A DNA stretch of 64,000 nucleotides from Rhodococcus wratislaviensis (lineage in GTDB: Bacteria; Actinomycetota; Actinomycetes; Mycobacteriales; Mycobacteriaceae), in assembly GCF_900455735.1 (NCBI RefSeq), contig NZ_UAUI01000010.1, forward strand, positions 62,001 to 126,000, in the 5' to 3' direction. This document shows, piece by piece, positions 57,182 to 64,000 of this stretch. The position numbers and the translations under genes are program-made. Every line of letters starts with the position of its first letter. Within the stretch, counting starts at the first letter, position 1. The notes under the pieces were generated by a model. The model ran no database searches and had not been told where the DNA came from. It worked only from the letters and a program-made list of their open reading frames with translations.

Positions 57182-58320
57182 GCGACGCTGGCCAGCCGGG
57201 CGGCGCCACGCCAAAGAAGTACACGGATGCAGAACTCGAGAACCTGAGCCGCGACGAACTCGTCGAGCTCGGCACCAACCTCGACCACGTCGATGTCGCG
57301 TTCCGCCGCAACCGCTGGGCGGTTCCGGGAACGAAGGCCGAGAAGCGCGCCGAGCGGTCGGTCGCCTTCTGGTTCGCGCTCTCCGGCATCTCGGCGATCG
57401 CGTTCATCGCGATCTACCTCTTCTGGCCCTGGGAGTACGCAGGCGCCGGCGAGGAGCACTACTCGGCCTACAGCCTGTACACGCCGCTGATCGGCCTCAC
57501 CATGGGTCTGGCCATCCTCGGCCTCGGTGTCGGAGCGGTGCAGTTCACCAAGAAGTTCATCCCCGAAGAGGTGTCCATCCAGGACCGCCACGACGGTGGA
57601 TCGTCCGAGGTCGATCGCAAGACGATCGTCGCGGAACTCGGCGACTCGTTCGACACGTCGACGCTGGGACGCCGCAAGCTCCTCAAGCGCACCCTCATCT
57701 TCGGCGGCGGTGCCCTCGGCATCATGTCCGTCATGCCCCTCGGCGGTCTGATCAAGAACCCGTGGGCCAAGCGCGACGACTCCCCGCTGTGGGTCTCGGG
57801 ATGGACCCCCCGCTACGAGGGCGAAACCATCTACCTGCGCCGCGACACCGGTCGCCCCGAGGATGTCGTCCTCGTTCGCCCGGAAGACCTGGACGCCGGC
57901 GCCATGGAAACGGTGTTCCCGTTCCGTGAGTCCGACCGCGGCGATCACGACGCGCTGCTCGAGGCGCTGCGCGGCATCCGCAACGCGACCATGCTCATCC
58001 GCCTCCGCACGGAGGACACGGCACGGGTCACCAAGCGCAAGGGCCAGGAGAGCTTCAACTACGGCGACTACTTCGCCTTCTCGAAGATCTGCACCCACCT
58101 CGGCTGCCCCACCTCCCTGTACGAACAGCAGACCAACCGAATCCTCTGCCCGTGCCACCAGTCGCAGTTCGATGCGCTGACCTACGGAAAGCCGATTTTC
58201 GGTCCGGCCGCTCGTGCACTTCCGCAGTTGCCTATTACAGTGAACGAAGAGGGTTTCCTAGTCACAACGGGTGACTACATCGAAGCTCTCGGCCCGGCAT
58301 TTTGGGAGCGTCGACCGTGA
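57178..58320 (+). CDS. qcrA: Rieske iron-sulfur subunit QcrA
   Basis: Rieske [2Fe-2S] subunit of the bcc complex. Three membrane segments (two around residues 60-125, one near 170-190), then the Rieske domain with ligands in CTHLGCPTS and CPCHQSQFD. 380 residues, the long actinobacterial form. ATG overlaps the qcrC stop, and its stop overlaps the qcrB GTG as GTGA. Confidence 0.96.
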   Translation: MSDAGQPGGATPKKYTDAELENLSRDELVELGTNLDHVDVAFRRNRWAVPGTKAEKRAERSVAFWFALSGISAIAFIAIYLFWPWEYAGAGEEHYSAYSLYTPLIGLTMGLAILGLGVGAVQFTKKFIPEEVSIQDRHDGGSSEVDRKTIVAELGDSFDTSTLGRRKLLKRTLIFGGGALGIMSVMPLGGLIKNPWAKRDDSPLWVSGWTPRYEGETIYLRRDTGRPEDVVLVRPEDLDAGAMETVFPFRESDRGDHDALLEALRGIRNATMLIRLRTEDTARVTKRKGQESFNYGDYFAFSKICTHLGCPTSLYEQQTNRILCPCHQSQFDALTYGKPIFGPAARALPQLPITVNEEGFLVTTGDYIEALGPAFWERRP

Positions 58321-59999
58321 CCGACAACAAACCGTCCAAACTGAGTGCGATGGCCACCGGCCAGGCCGAAGCGATGGACTCGCGCTACCACCTCGCAGCG
58401 GGAATGCGGCGGCAGATCAACAAGGTCTTCCCCACCCACTGGTCGTTCCTGCTCGGCGAGATCGCGCTGTACAGCTTCATCATTCTGCTGATCTCCGGTG
58501 TCTACCTGACCCTGTTCTTCGACCCGTCGATGGCGCACGTCGTCTACAACGGTGCGTACGAGCCCCTGCGCGGCGTCACGATGTCCCGCGCGTACGAGAC
58601 CACGCTGAACATCTCGTTCGAGGTCCGCGGCGGCCTGTTCGTCCGTCAGATCCACCACTGGGCTGCGCTGATGTTCGCGGCGTCGATCGTCGTGCACCTG
58701 ATGCGCATCTTCTTCACCGGCGCGTTCCGGCGTCCGCGTGAGGCCAACTGGGTCATCGGCTGCCTGCTGCTGATCCTGGCGATGTTCGAGGGATTCTTCG
58801 GCTACACCATCCCGGACGACCTGCTGTCCGGCACGGGCCTGCGCGCCGCGTTCTCCGGCATCACGCTGAGCATCCCGATCGCAGGCACCTGGATGCACTG
58901 GCTGATCTTCGGCGGCGACTTCCCCGGCGACCTGATCATCCCCCGCCTGTACGTCGCGCACGTCCTGCTGTTCCCGGGCATCATCCTCGCCCTGATCGCC
59001 GGTCACCTCGCGCTCGTCTGGTACCAGAAGCACACGCAGTTCCCCGGCCCCGGCCGCACCGAGAACAACGTCGTGGGTGTGCGCATCCTCCCGGTGTTCG
59101 CCGTCAAGTCGGGTGCGTTCTTCGCGATCACGTTCGGTGTTCTCGCCGTGATGGGTGGCGTGCTGCAGATCAACCCGGTCTGGACCATCGGCCCCTACAA
59201 CCCGTCGCAGGTGTCGGCAGGTTCGCAGCCCGACATCTACATGATGTGGACGGACGGCCTGGCCCGTCTGTGGCCGGCATGGGACATCTACCTGTTCGAC
59301 CGCTACACCATTCCGTCGGTGTTCGCTGTCGCGTTGATCATGGGTCTGGTGTTCACGGTGCTGATCGCCTACCCGTGGATCGAGAAGCGTCTGACCAAGG
59401 ACGACGCTCACCACAACCTGCTGCAGCGTCCGCGTGACGTTCCGGTGCGTACCGCGATCGGTGCGATGGCGATCGCGTTCTACGCCGTCCTGACGATCTC
59501 CTGCATCAACGACATCATCGCGTACCACCTGAGCATCTCGCTGAACGCGATGACGTGGATCGGCCGCATCGGCATGGTGTTGCTGCCTCCGATCGCGTTC
59601 TTCGTGGCCTACCGGTTCTGCCTGGGTCTCCAGCGCAGCGACCGTGAGGTCCTCGAGCACGGCATCGAGACCGGCATCATCAAGCGGATGCCGAACGGTC
59701 AGTACATCGAGATCCACCAGCCGCTCGGCCCGGTCGACGACCACGGTCACCCGATCCCGCTCGAGTACCAGGGTGCGACCGTCCCGAAGAAGATGAACAA
59801 GCTCGGTTCCGCCGGCAAGCCCGGTTCCGGCAGCCTCGTCACGGCCGACCCGGTCGAGGAGAGCCTGGCTCTCGAGCACGCCCTGCACCACGGCGAGCAC
59901 GAGCAGCTCACGATGCTGCGGGAGTACCAGGACCGCGCCCACGGCAACGGTTCGTCGGCTTCCGGCAACGGATCGTCCGGCAACGGCGAGGCCCACTAG
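58317..59999 (+). CDS. qcrB: Cytochrome b subunit QcrB
   Basis: Quinol-oxidising cytochrome b of the bcc complex. Heme ligands in [20 protein letters not shown] and [29 protein letters not shown] and quinol-site [12 protein letters not shown]. About eight membrane segments and a long cytoplasmic Gly/Ser/Asn-rich tail. 560 residues from GTG with GGGAG eight bases upstream. Last gene of the unit, followed by a hairpin terminator. Known drug target in mycobacteria. Confidence 0.97.
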   Translation: MTDNKPSKLSAMATGQAEAMDSRYHLAAGMRRQINKVFPTHWSFLLGEIALYSFIILLISGVYLTLFFDPSMAHVVYNGAYEPLRGVTMSRAYETTLNISFEVRGGLFVRQIHHWAALMFAASIVVHLMRIFFTGAFRRPREANWVIGCLLLILAMFEGFFGYTIPDDLLSGTGLRAAFSGITLSIPIAGTWMHWLIFGGDFPGDLIIPRLYVAHVLLFPGIILALIAGHLALVWYQKHTQFPGPGRTENNVVGVRILPVFAVKSGAFFAITFGVLAVMGGVLQINPVWTIGPYNPSQVSAGSQPDIYMMWTDGLARLWPAWDIYLFDRYTIPSVFAVALIMGLVFTVLIAYPWIEKRLTKDDAHHNLLQRPRDVPVRTAIGAMAIAFYAVLTISCINDIIAYHLSISLNAMTWIGRIGMVLLPPIAFFVAYRFCLGLQRSDREVLEHGIETGIIKRMPNGQYIEIHQPLGPVDDHGHPIPLEYQGATVPKKMNKLGSAGKPGSGSLVTADPVEESLALEHALHHGEHEQLTMLREYQDRAHGNGSSASGNGSSGNGEAH

Positions 60000-60001
60000 C
60001 C

Positions 60002-60952
60002 TCACCTCCGCAACCGAGCAGAGCCCCGAACCACTTCCGGTTCGGGGCTCTGCTCGTCTGTGGGCACCGTGCCCGCTCCCCTCCCCCGCGGCTGTGCGCG
60101 GAACACGAGCACGACCGCCCCGAGTCCCAGGAGAAGACCGAGCGCGGTGAGGATTCCGAACGGCTCGCCGAACATCACGGCCCCCCAGATCGCCGTCACC
60201 GGTGCCATCAGGAACATCAGGGCATTGACCCGGGTGACCCCGCTCCGGCGCAGCACGAGCCAGTACAGGCCGTAGCCGCCGAACGTGGACAGCGCGATCA
60301 GCCATGCCACAGACCACCAGAACGACGCCGTCGGCGGCGGCGACACCTGTCCGGCGCACGCGGCGAGGGCGGTGAAGAGCACGGCGCTGGTCGCGCAGTG
60401 CACGGTCATGGACACGACGGGGTCGGTGTCGGTCGGGGAGCGACTCTCCACGAAGGTCGCGGCCACCAGCGACAGCATCCCGGCGAACGGCACGAGGTAC
60501 GCCCACCACGGCACGCCGGACGCAGAGGTGGCGTCGCCTGCGGTGACGATCATGACCCCCACCAGTCCCAGCAGCAATCCCCACCACTGCCGGCGTGCGA
60601 CGTACTGACCCAGCAGGGGGCCGGCCAGTACGGCGACGACCAGGGGCTGGGTGCCGTCGATCAGCGCGGTGGTACCGGTCGAGACGCCGAGTCCGATCGC
60701 CTGGTAGACGGTCAGCAGATATCCGGTCTGCGACAGCGCACCGATCGTCACCTGACGACCGAACGCACGGGACCCGAGCCCCCGCCACCGTGCGCGTCCG
60801 AACAGCGCGGTTCCCAGGGCGAGTGCGACGGCGAGTGGCAGGAACCGCCAGGTCAGTACCGTCAGAGGGTCCGCGTCCCCGGCGCCGAGTTTGGCCCCGA
60901 TGAAGCCGGAGCTCCAGCACAGGACGAACATCACGGCGAGAAGCACATTCAC
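60002..60952 (-). CDS. EamA/DMT family transporter
   Basis: 316 residues with ten hydrophobic segments in two EamA repeats (first around 1-140, second around 150-290). FVLCWSSGFIGAKLGAGDADPL and the second-repeat start VRVNALMF-type region TRVNALMFLMAPVTAIWGAV are typical. Exports an unknown metabolite or drug. GTG start. Divergent from a tetR gene with shared operator. Its last codons form one strand of the qcrB terminator. Confidence 0.88.
   Translation of the reverse strand: MNVLLAVMFVLCWSSGFIGAKLGAGDADPLTVLTWRFLPLAVALALGTALFGRARWRGLGSRAFGRQVTIGALSQTGYLLTVYQAIGLGVSTGTTALIDGTQPLVVAVLAGPLLGQYVARRQWWGLLLGLVGVMIVTAGDATSASGVPWWAYLVPFAGMLSLVAATFVESRSPTDTDPVVSMTVHCATSAVLFTALAACAGQVSPPPTASFWWSVAWLIALSTFGGYGLYWLVLRRSGVTRVNALMFLMAPVTAIWGAVMFGEPFGILTALGLLLGLGAVVLVFRAQPRGRGAGTVPTDEQSPEPEVVRGSARLRR
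60016..60055. terminator. Hairpin terminator after qcrB, inside the EamA 3' end
   Basis: Perfect 17-bp arms (60016-60032 and 60039-60055, loop ACTTCC) begin 16 bases after the qcrB stop. The sequence is also the last codons of the convergent transporter, so the hairpin is part of a coding region on the other strand. Confidence 0.8.
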
Positions 60953-60973
60953 GACTGACCACCACCCAAGTAA

Positions 60974-61011
60974 ACAGATCGGTATACCTCCCCCAACCTA
61001 TACCGATCTGT
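60974..61011. promoter_or_regulatory. TetR operator between tetR and the EamA gene
   Basis: Perfect 13-bp inverted repeat ACAGATCGGTATA (60974-60986) and TATACCGATCTGT (60999-61011), 12 bases apart. The right half continues into TATACCGATCTGTATA, itself a TATAC-N6-GTATA palindrome, and the left half is a partial copy, so two dimer sites are likely. It covers the tetR -10 region and both start regions. Confidence 0.75.
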
Positions 61012-61016
61012 ATACT
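61011..61016 (+). promoter_or_regulatory. -10 element of tetR (predicted leaderless)
   Basis: TATACT six bases before the ATG, at the edge of the operator; no ribosome-binding site between. Confidence 0.6.
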
Positions 61017-61022
61017 TTTGTC

Positions 61023-61625
61023 ATGGATTCTGTGCCGACACCGCGACGCGTCCCGCTGACCCCGGGAGCGAGGCGAGCACTGGACGCGGCCGGTCGCCTC
61101 TTCTACGAGCGGGGAATTCACGCGGTCGGCGTGGATCTCATCGCCGCCGAGGCCGGCGTCACGAAGAAGACGCTCTACGACCGTTTCGGCTCGAAGGAAC
61201 AGATCGTGGTCGAGTACCTCGCCGACCGGGACGAGCGGTGGCGGGCGTTTCTCACAGGCCACCTCGAGTCCGCGGGCGACTCCGCCCGCCGGCGCCTCAC
61301 GGCGATCTTCGACGCGTCCCACGAGTGGACCGCGGAGAACAGTGCGAAGGGGTGCAGCATGGTCAACGCGCACGCGGAGATCAGCGACCCGTCACATCCG
61401 GCGTACGCCGTCATCATCGGCCAGAAGCGGTGGATGCTCGGTCTGTTCACCGGCGTGTGCCGGGACGCGTCGGTGCGCGATCCGGAGACACTCGCGCGCA
61501 CGATCATGCTGCTCCACGAAGGGGCCCTGGTCTCGCACGGATTGCACGTGTTCCCCGAGGCGGTGCGACTCGCGTCCGCTCAGGCAGTGGCACTCCTCGC
61601 CGCGGCAGCGGGCCCGGTCGGCTAG
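61023..61625 (+). CDS. TetR family transcriptional regulator
   Basis: 200 residues. N-terminal helix-turn-helix RRALDAAGRLFYERGIHAVG and VTKKTLYDRFGSKEQIVVEYL, then an all-helical ligand domain containing KGCSMVNAHAEISDPSH. Probably represses itself and the divergent EamA transporter through the inverted repeat between them, and releases DNA on binding a substrate of the pump. Predicted leaderless. Confidence 0.92.
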   Translation: MDSVPTPRRVPLTPGARRALDAAGRLFYERGIHAVGVDLIAAEAGVTKKTLYDRFGSKEQIVVEYLADRDERWRAFLTGHLESAGDSARRRLTAIFDASHEWTAENSAKGCSMVNAHAEISDPSHPAYAVIIGQKRWMLGLFTGVCRDASVRDPETLARTIMLLHEGALVSHGLHVFPEAVRLASAQAVALLAAAAGPVG

Positions 61626-61640
61626 GGCGGACGACGACAA

Positions 61641-61681
61641 AGCGGAGGCGCCGAATCCCGGTGGGATTCGGCGCCTCCGCT
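61641..61681. terminator. Bidirectional terminator between tetR and ctaF
   Basis: Perfect 19-bp arms (61641-61659 and 61663-61681, loop GGT) between two convergent genes. No T-tract. Confidence 0.85.
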
Positions 61682-61700
61682 GCACGAACTGTGGGTGGAA

Positions 61701-62117
61701 CTAGTGCTTCTCGGGCCCGACGTAGTACTCGAAGACGAGGCCTGCAGCGGCCGCGAGCACAGCAATCACGGCGACCACGATCATCCACGGCTGGAAGAAC
61801 GCCATCGCGACTGCGACGAAGGCAGCAGAAGCGGCGAGCAGGATCGGCCAGTAGCTACCGGGGCTGAAGAAGCCCAGGTCGCCTGCGCCATCGGCGATCT
61901 CCGCGTCCTCGTAGTCCTCGGGACGGGTGTCGAGGCGACGGGCGACGAACCGGAAGTACGTTCCGATGATCAGCGTCAGTCCCGCCGACAGGCAGATGCC
62001 CGTCAGACCCGCCCACTCGATACCGGTTCGTGAAACGGCGGTGAAGACGCCGTAGACGATCGCGACGAGAATGAAGAATACCGTCAGGATCTCGAAGAGC
62101 TTGGCTTCGATCTTCAT
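61701..62117 (-). CDS. ctaF: Cytochrome c oxidase subunit IV (actinobacterial CtaF)
   Basis: 138 residues with four membrane segments; [41 protein letters not shown] and [18 protein letters not shown] are the actinobacterial subunit IV pattern (Rv2199c). Part of the aa3 oxidase. ATG, weak Shine-Dalgarno. 41 bases after ctaC in one transcript. Confidence 0.94.
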   Translation of the reverse strand: MKIEAKLFEILTVFFILVAIVYGVFTAVSRTGIEWAGLTGICLSAGLTLIIGTYFRFVARRLDTRPEDYEDAEIADGAGDLGFFSPGSYWPILLAASAAFVAVAMAFFQPWMIVVAVIAVLAAAAGLVFEYYVGPEKH

Positions 62118-62158
62118 ATCAGCACTTGTCCTTGGTCAGTGAGGTATCAGCAGCAGGT

Positions 62159-63220
62159 TCAGTTACCTTCGACACCGCTCGCCTGCTTGTAGCCGCGATC
62201 GGTGGTGAAGGGAGACGTCGACGTCGCAACCGGGGACTCGCCGATGGCCTGCAGAGCCTCCGCCGTGGTCAGATCCCGGCCGCCCTCGCTCGCCGGCTTA
62301 CGCAGCTCGATGTACTGCGCGAACTTGTCGGGGCTCACGGCGCGAACCTCGAAGTTCATCATCGCGTGGAACGTGCCGCACATCTCGGCGCAGCGCCCGA
62401 CGAAGGCACCTTCCTTCTCGATCTCACTGATCTGGAAGACGTTGTCGGAGTGGTTCTCCTTCGGGTTCGGGTTCACGTCGCGCTTGAACAGGAACTCCGG
62501 CACCCAGAAGGCGTGGATGACATCGGCGGAGGCCAGCTCGAACTGGATCCGCTTGCCGGTCGGCAGGACGAGGATCGGGATCTCGTTGCTCGAGCCGATC
62601 GTCTCGATCTTGTCGTAGTGCAGGTAGGACAGGTCCTGCGGGGTCTTGCCGTGGATCGGTCCGGGCTGGGCGTGCTCACCCTCGGCCTCCGCCTCGGATG
62701 CGGGTGCGGACTCGACCGCAGCCTGCGCTTCCTGATCGACGCCGTCGTACTTGCCGCCACCCTCGCCGAGGTCGATGGAGCGGTAGCCGAACTTCCAGTT
62801 CCACTGGTACGCAGTGACATCCACCACCACGTTGGGGTTGTCCTCCTTCTCGAGGACATGGTTCTGCACGATCACCGTGAAGTAGAACAGCACGGCGATA
62901 ATGACGAACGGAACCGCGGTGTACGCCAGCTCGAGCGGCACGTTGTATGCCGTCTGCCGCGGGAACTCGGGTGAGTCCTTCTTCTTACGGTGGAAGATCA
63001 CCGCCCAGAAGGTGAGTCCCCACACCAGCACACCCATGACGAGGGCGGCGATGACCGACCAGGTCCACAGTTCACGCATGCGGTGCGCCTGCGGGGTTAC
63101 GCCCGAAGGCCACCCGAAACGAAGCACCTCGTTGTCGATTGAACAACCCGACAGCAGCAAGGCAGCAACGCCCAAAGATACTGCCAACCCTGCCCGCCGA
63201 AGGATCCGACCTTGCGCCAC
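62159..63220 (-). CDS. ctaC: Cytochrome c oxidase subunit II (CuA)
   Basis: Electron entry subunit of the aa3 oxidase. Lipoprotein signal with lipobox LLLSGC, two membrane segments (about residues 50-115) and a cupredoxin domain. CuA ligands: His in [11 protein letters not shown], and [12 protein letters not shown] (Cys, Glu, Cys, His, Met). An acidic Ala/Glu-rich insert (around residues 160-200) interrupts the domain, as in other actinobacteria. GTG at 63220 is seven bases after AGGAAGG and gives 353 residues; the GTG two codons earlier is too close to it. Confidence 0.95.
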   Translation of the reverse strand: MAQGRILRRAGLAVSLGVAALLLSGCSIDNEVLRFGWPSGVTPQAHRMRELWTWSVIAALVMGVLVWGLTFWAVIFHRKKKDSPEFPRQTAYNVPLELAYTAVPFVIIAVLFYFTVIVQNHVLEKEDNPNVVVDVTAYQWNWKFGYRSIDLGEGGGKYDGVDQEAQAAVESAPASEAEAEGEHAQPGPIHGKTPQDLSYLHYDKIETIGSSNEIPILVLPTGKRIQFELASADVIHAFWVPEFLFKRDVNPNPKENHSDNVFQISEIEKEGAFVGRCAEMCGTFHAMMNFEVRAVSPDKFAQYIELRKPASEGGRDLTTAEALQAIGESPVATSTSPFTTDRGYKQASGVEGN

Positions 63221-63501
63221 GTTCACGCCTTCCTGATCGCCGCAAATTCCACTAGGGCACACCCGATGGGAAGGCCCAATTACTACGCAGCGTAGACCAA
63301 AGGTGGCGGCTCTCCATCCTCGGGTCGGGCGACGACGTGTCGCTGCAGACGCCGCGGCGGTGCCGCTGTTCGCGCCGGGGCACCGTCACCGGCGGCCCGA
63401 ACCGGACGCTCCGGGAATCTGCGGCATACTTTCCGGCAGAGATCCCTGACCACTCCACCTCGTGGAGCCTTCCAAGATTCTGAATTGAGGTACCGGACGC
63501 T

Positions 63502-64000
63502 GTGTGCGGACTGCTCGGGCTACTGACCTCTGGAGAAACCAGCGACAACGCCGTCTCACAGGTCGACCAGGCAATGCACTGCCTGCGGCACCGTGGGCCG
63601 GACGAGCACGGGACCTGGCACGACGACCACCTGGTCTTCGGGTTCAATCGGCTGTCGATCATCGACATCGAACATTCCCACCAGCCGCTGCGGTGGGGTC
63701 CGGCGGAGAATCCGGAACGCTACGCGCTCACCTTCAACGGCGAGATCTACAACTACCTCGAGGTTCGCGCCGAACTCGCCGAGCAGTTCGGTGCGCAGTT
63801 CGTCACAGAGGGCGACAGCGAGTCCATCGTCGCCGCGTTCCACTACTGGGGCGAGGACGCCGTCCGTCGCCTGCGCGGCATGTTCGCGTTCGCGATCTGG
63901 GACACGGAGACGCGGGAACTGTTCATCGCGCGCGATCCGTTCGGGATCAAGCCGCTCTTCCTCGCGACGGGCACCGGCGGCACCGCGTTCGGTAGCGAGA
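63502..64000 (+). CDS. asnB: Asparagine synthetase (glutamine-hydrolysing), N-terminal part (cut by window edge)
   Basis: Class II glutamine amidotransferase domain at the N-terminus: GTG then Cys2 (CGLLGLLTS), the nucleophile after Met removal; MHCLRHRGPDEHGTW, NRLSIIDIEHSHQPL, FNGEIYNYLEVRAEL and RGMFAFAIWD are signatures. Ends within the window edge after about 166 codons. Corresponds to Rv2201; also described as an actinobacterial amidase of the cell wall. A TACTTT at 63427 may be its -10, and the leader has a CTCCAC/GTGGAG hairpin at 63453-63467. Confidence 0.94.
   Translation, partial: MCGLLGLLTSGETSDNAVSQVDQAMHCLRHRGPDEHGTWHDDHLVFGFNRLSIIDIEHSHQPLRWGPAENPERYALTFNGEIYNYLEVRAELAEQFGAQFVTEGDSESIVAAFHYWGEDAVRRLRGMFAFAIWDTETRELFIARDPFGIKPLFLATGTGGTAFGSE

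Noticed and set aside
58275-61373. Very long open frame antisense to qcrB and the EamA gene
   Set aside because: Composition is a shadow of GC-rich codon bias on the other strand, with no recognisable domain; both plus-strand qcrB and the minus-strand transporter are certain.

Overview
The window reads as a chromosomal segment of a high-GC mycolic-acid actinomycete, most likely Rhodococcus (inferred from gene content, gene order and protein similarity recalled from memory; no search was run). Its gene order follows the Mycobacterium tuberculosis block from about Rv2144c to Rv2201 almost gene for gene, with carotenoid, sugar-kinase and TetR/transporter genes inserted. No rRNA, intact tRNA, insertion sequence, phage gene or CRISPR array was found.

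Layout. (1) 1-22.6 kb, nearly all on the minus strand: the division and cell-wall (dcw) cluster, transcribed mraZ-rsmH-ftsL-ftsI-murE-murF-mraY-murD-ftsW-murG-murC-ftsQ-ftsZ-pgeF-yggS-sepF-yggT-wag31, then a small membrane gene and the start of ileS behind an isoleucine T-box. Most junctions are 4-nt stop/start overlaps. A MraZ-box array overlaps the predicted mraZ promoter. (2) 22.1-34.6 kb: HEPN-like and GNAT genes, then a carotenoid set (crtO, cruF, a GT2 glycosyltransferase, crtE, crtI, crtB) interleaved one by one with lppM, metF and mptB. It would make a keto-gamma-carotene type glycoside, given a lycopene cyclase encoded elsewhere. (3) 34.2-49.2 kb: a PknL kinase and its neighbouring DNA-binding protein, aroG, an RNase AS-type nuclease, lipomannan and phospholipid genes (mptC, an acyltransferase, fadD15, pimB'), a ROK sugar kinase, and a little-understood unit of START-like proteins, an ArsA-type ATPase and a small cysteine-motif protein. 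(4) 47.8-53.9 kb: a membrane metallopeptidase, two NlpC/P60 peptidoglycan hydrolases (one behind a clear c-di-AMP riboswitch), an exonuclease/GIY-YIG fusion and a single-domain Lrp protein. (5) 53.9-64 kb: trpD, then the bcc-aa3 respiratory supercomplex genes ctaE-qcrC-qcrA-qcrB and ctaF/ctaC, split by a divergent tetR/EamA pair, and the start of asnB.

Together the genes build the envelope and its energy supply: septum and pole machinery, peptidoglycan precursors and hydrolases, lipomannan, membrane carotenoids and the terminal oxidase branch. Recurring expression signals are 4-nt overlaps (ATGA, GTGA, TTGA and apparently CTGA), -10 hexamers lying 6-7 nt before the start codon (predicted leaderless genes), and long perfect hairpins without U-tracts at gene ends.
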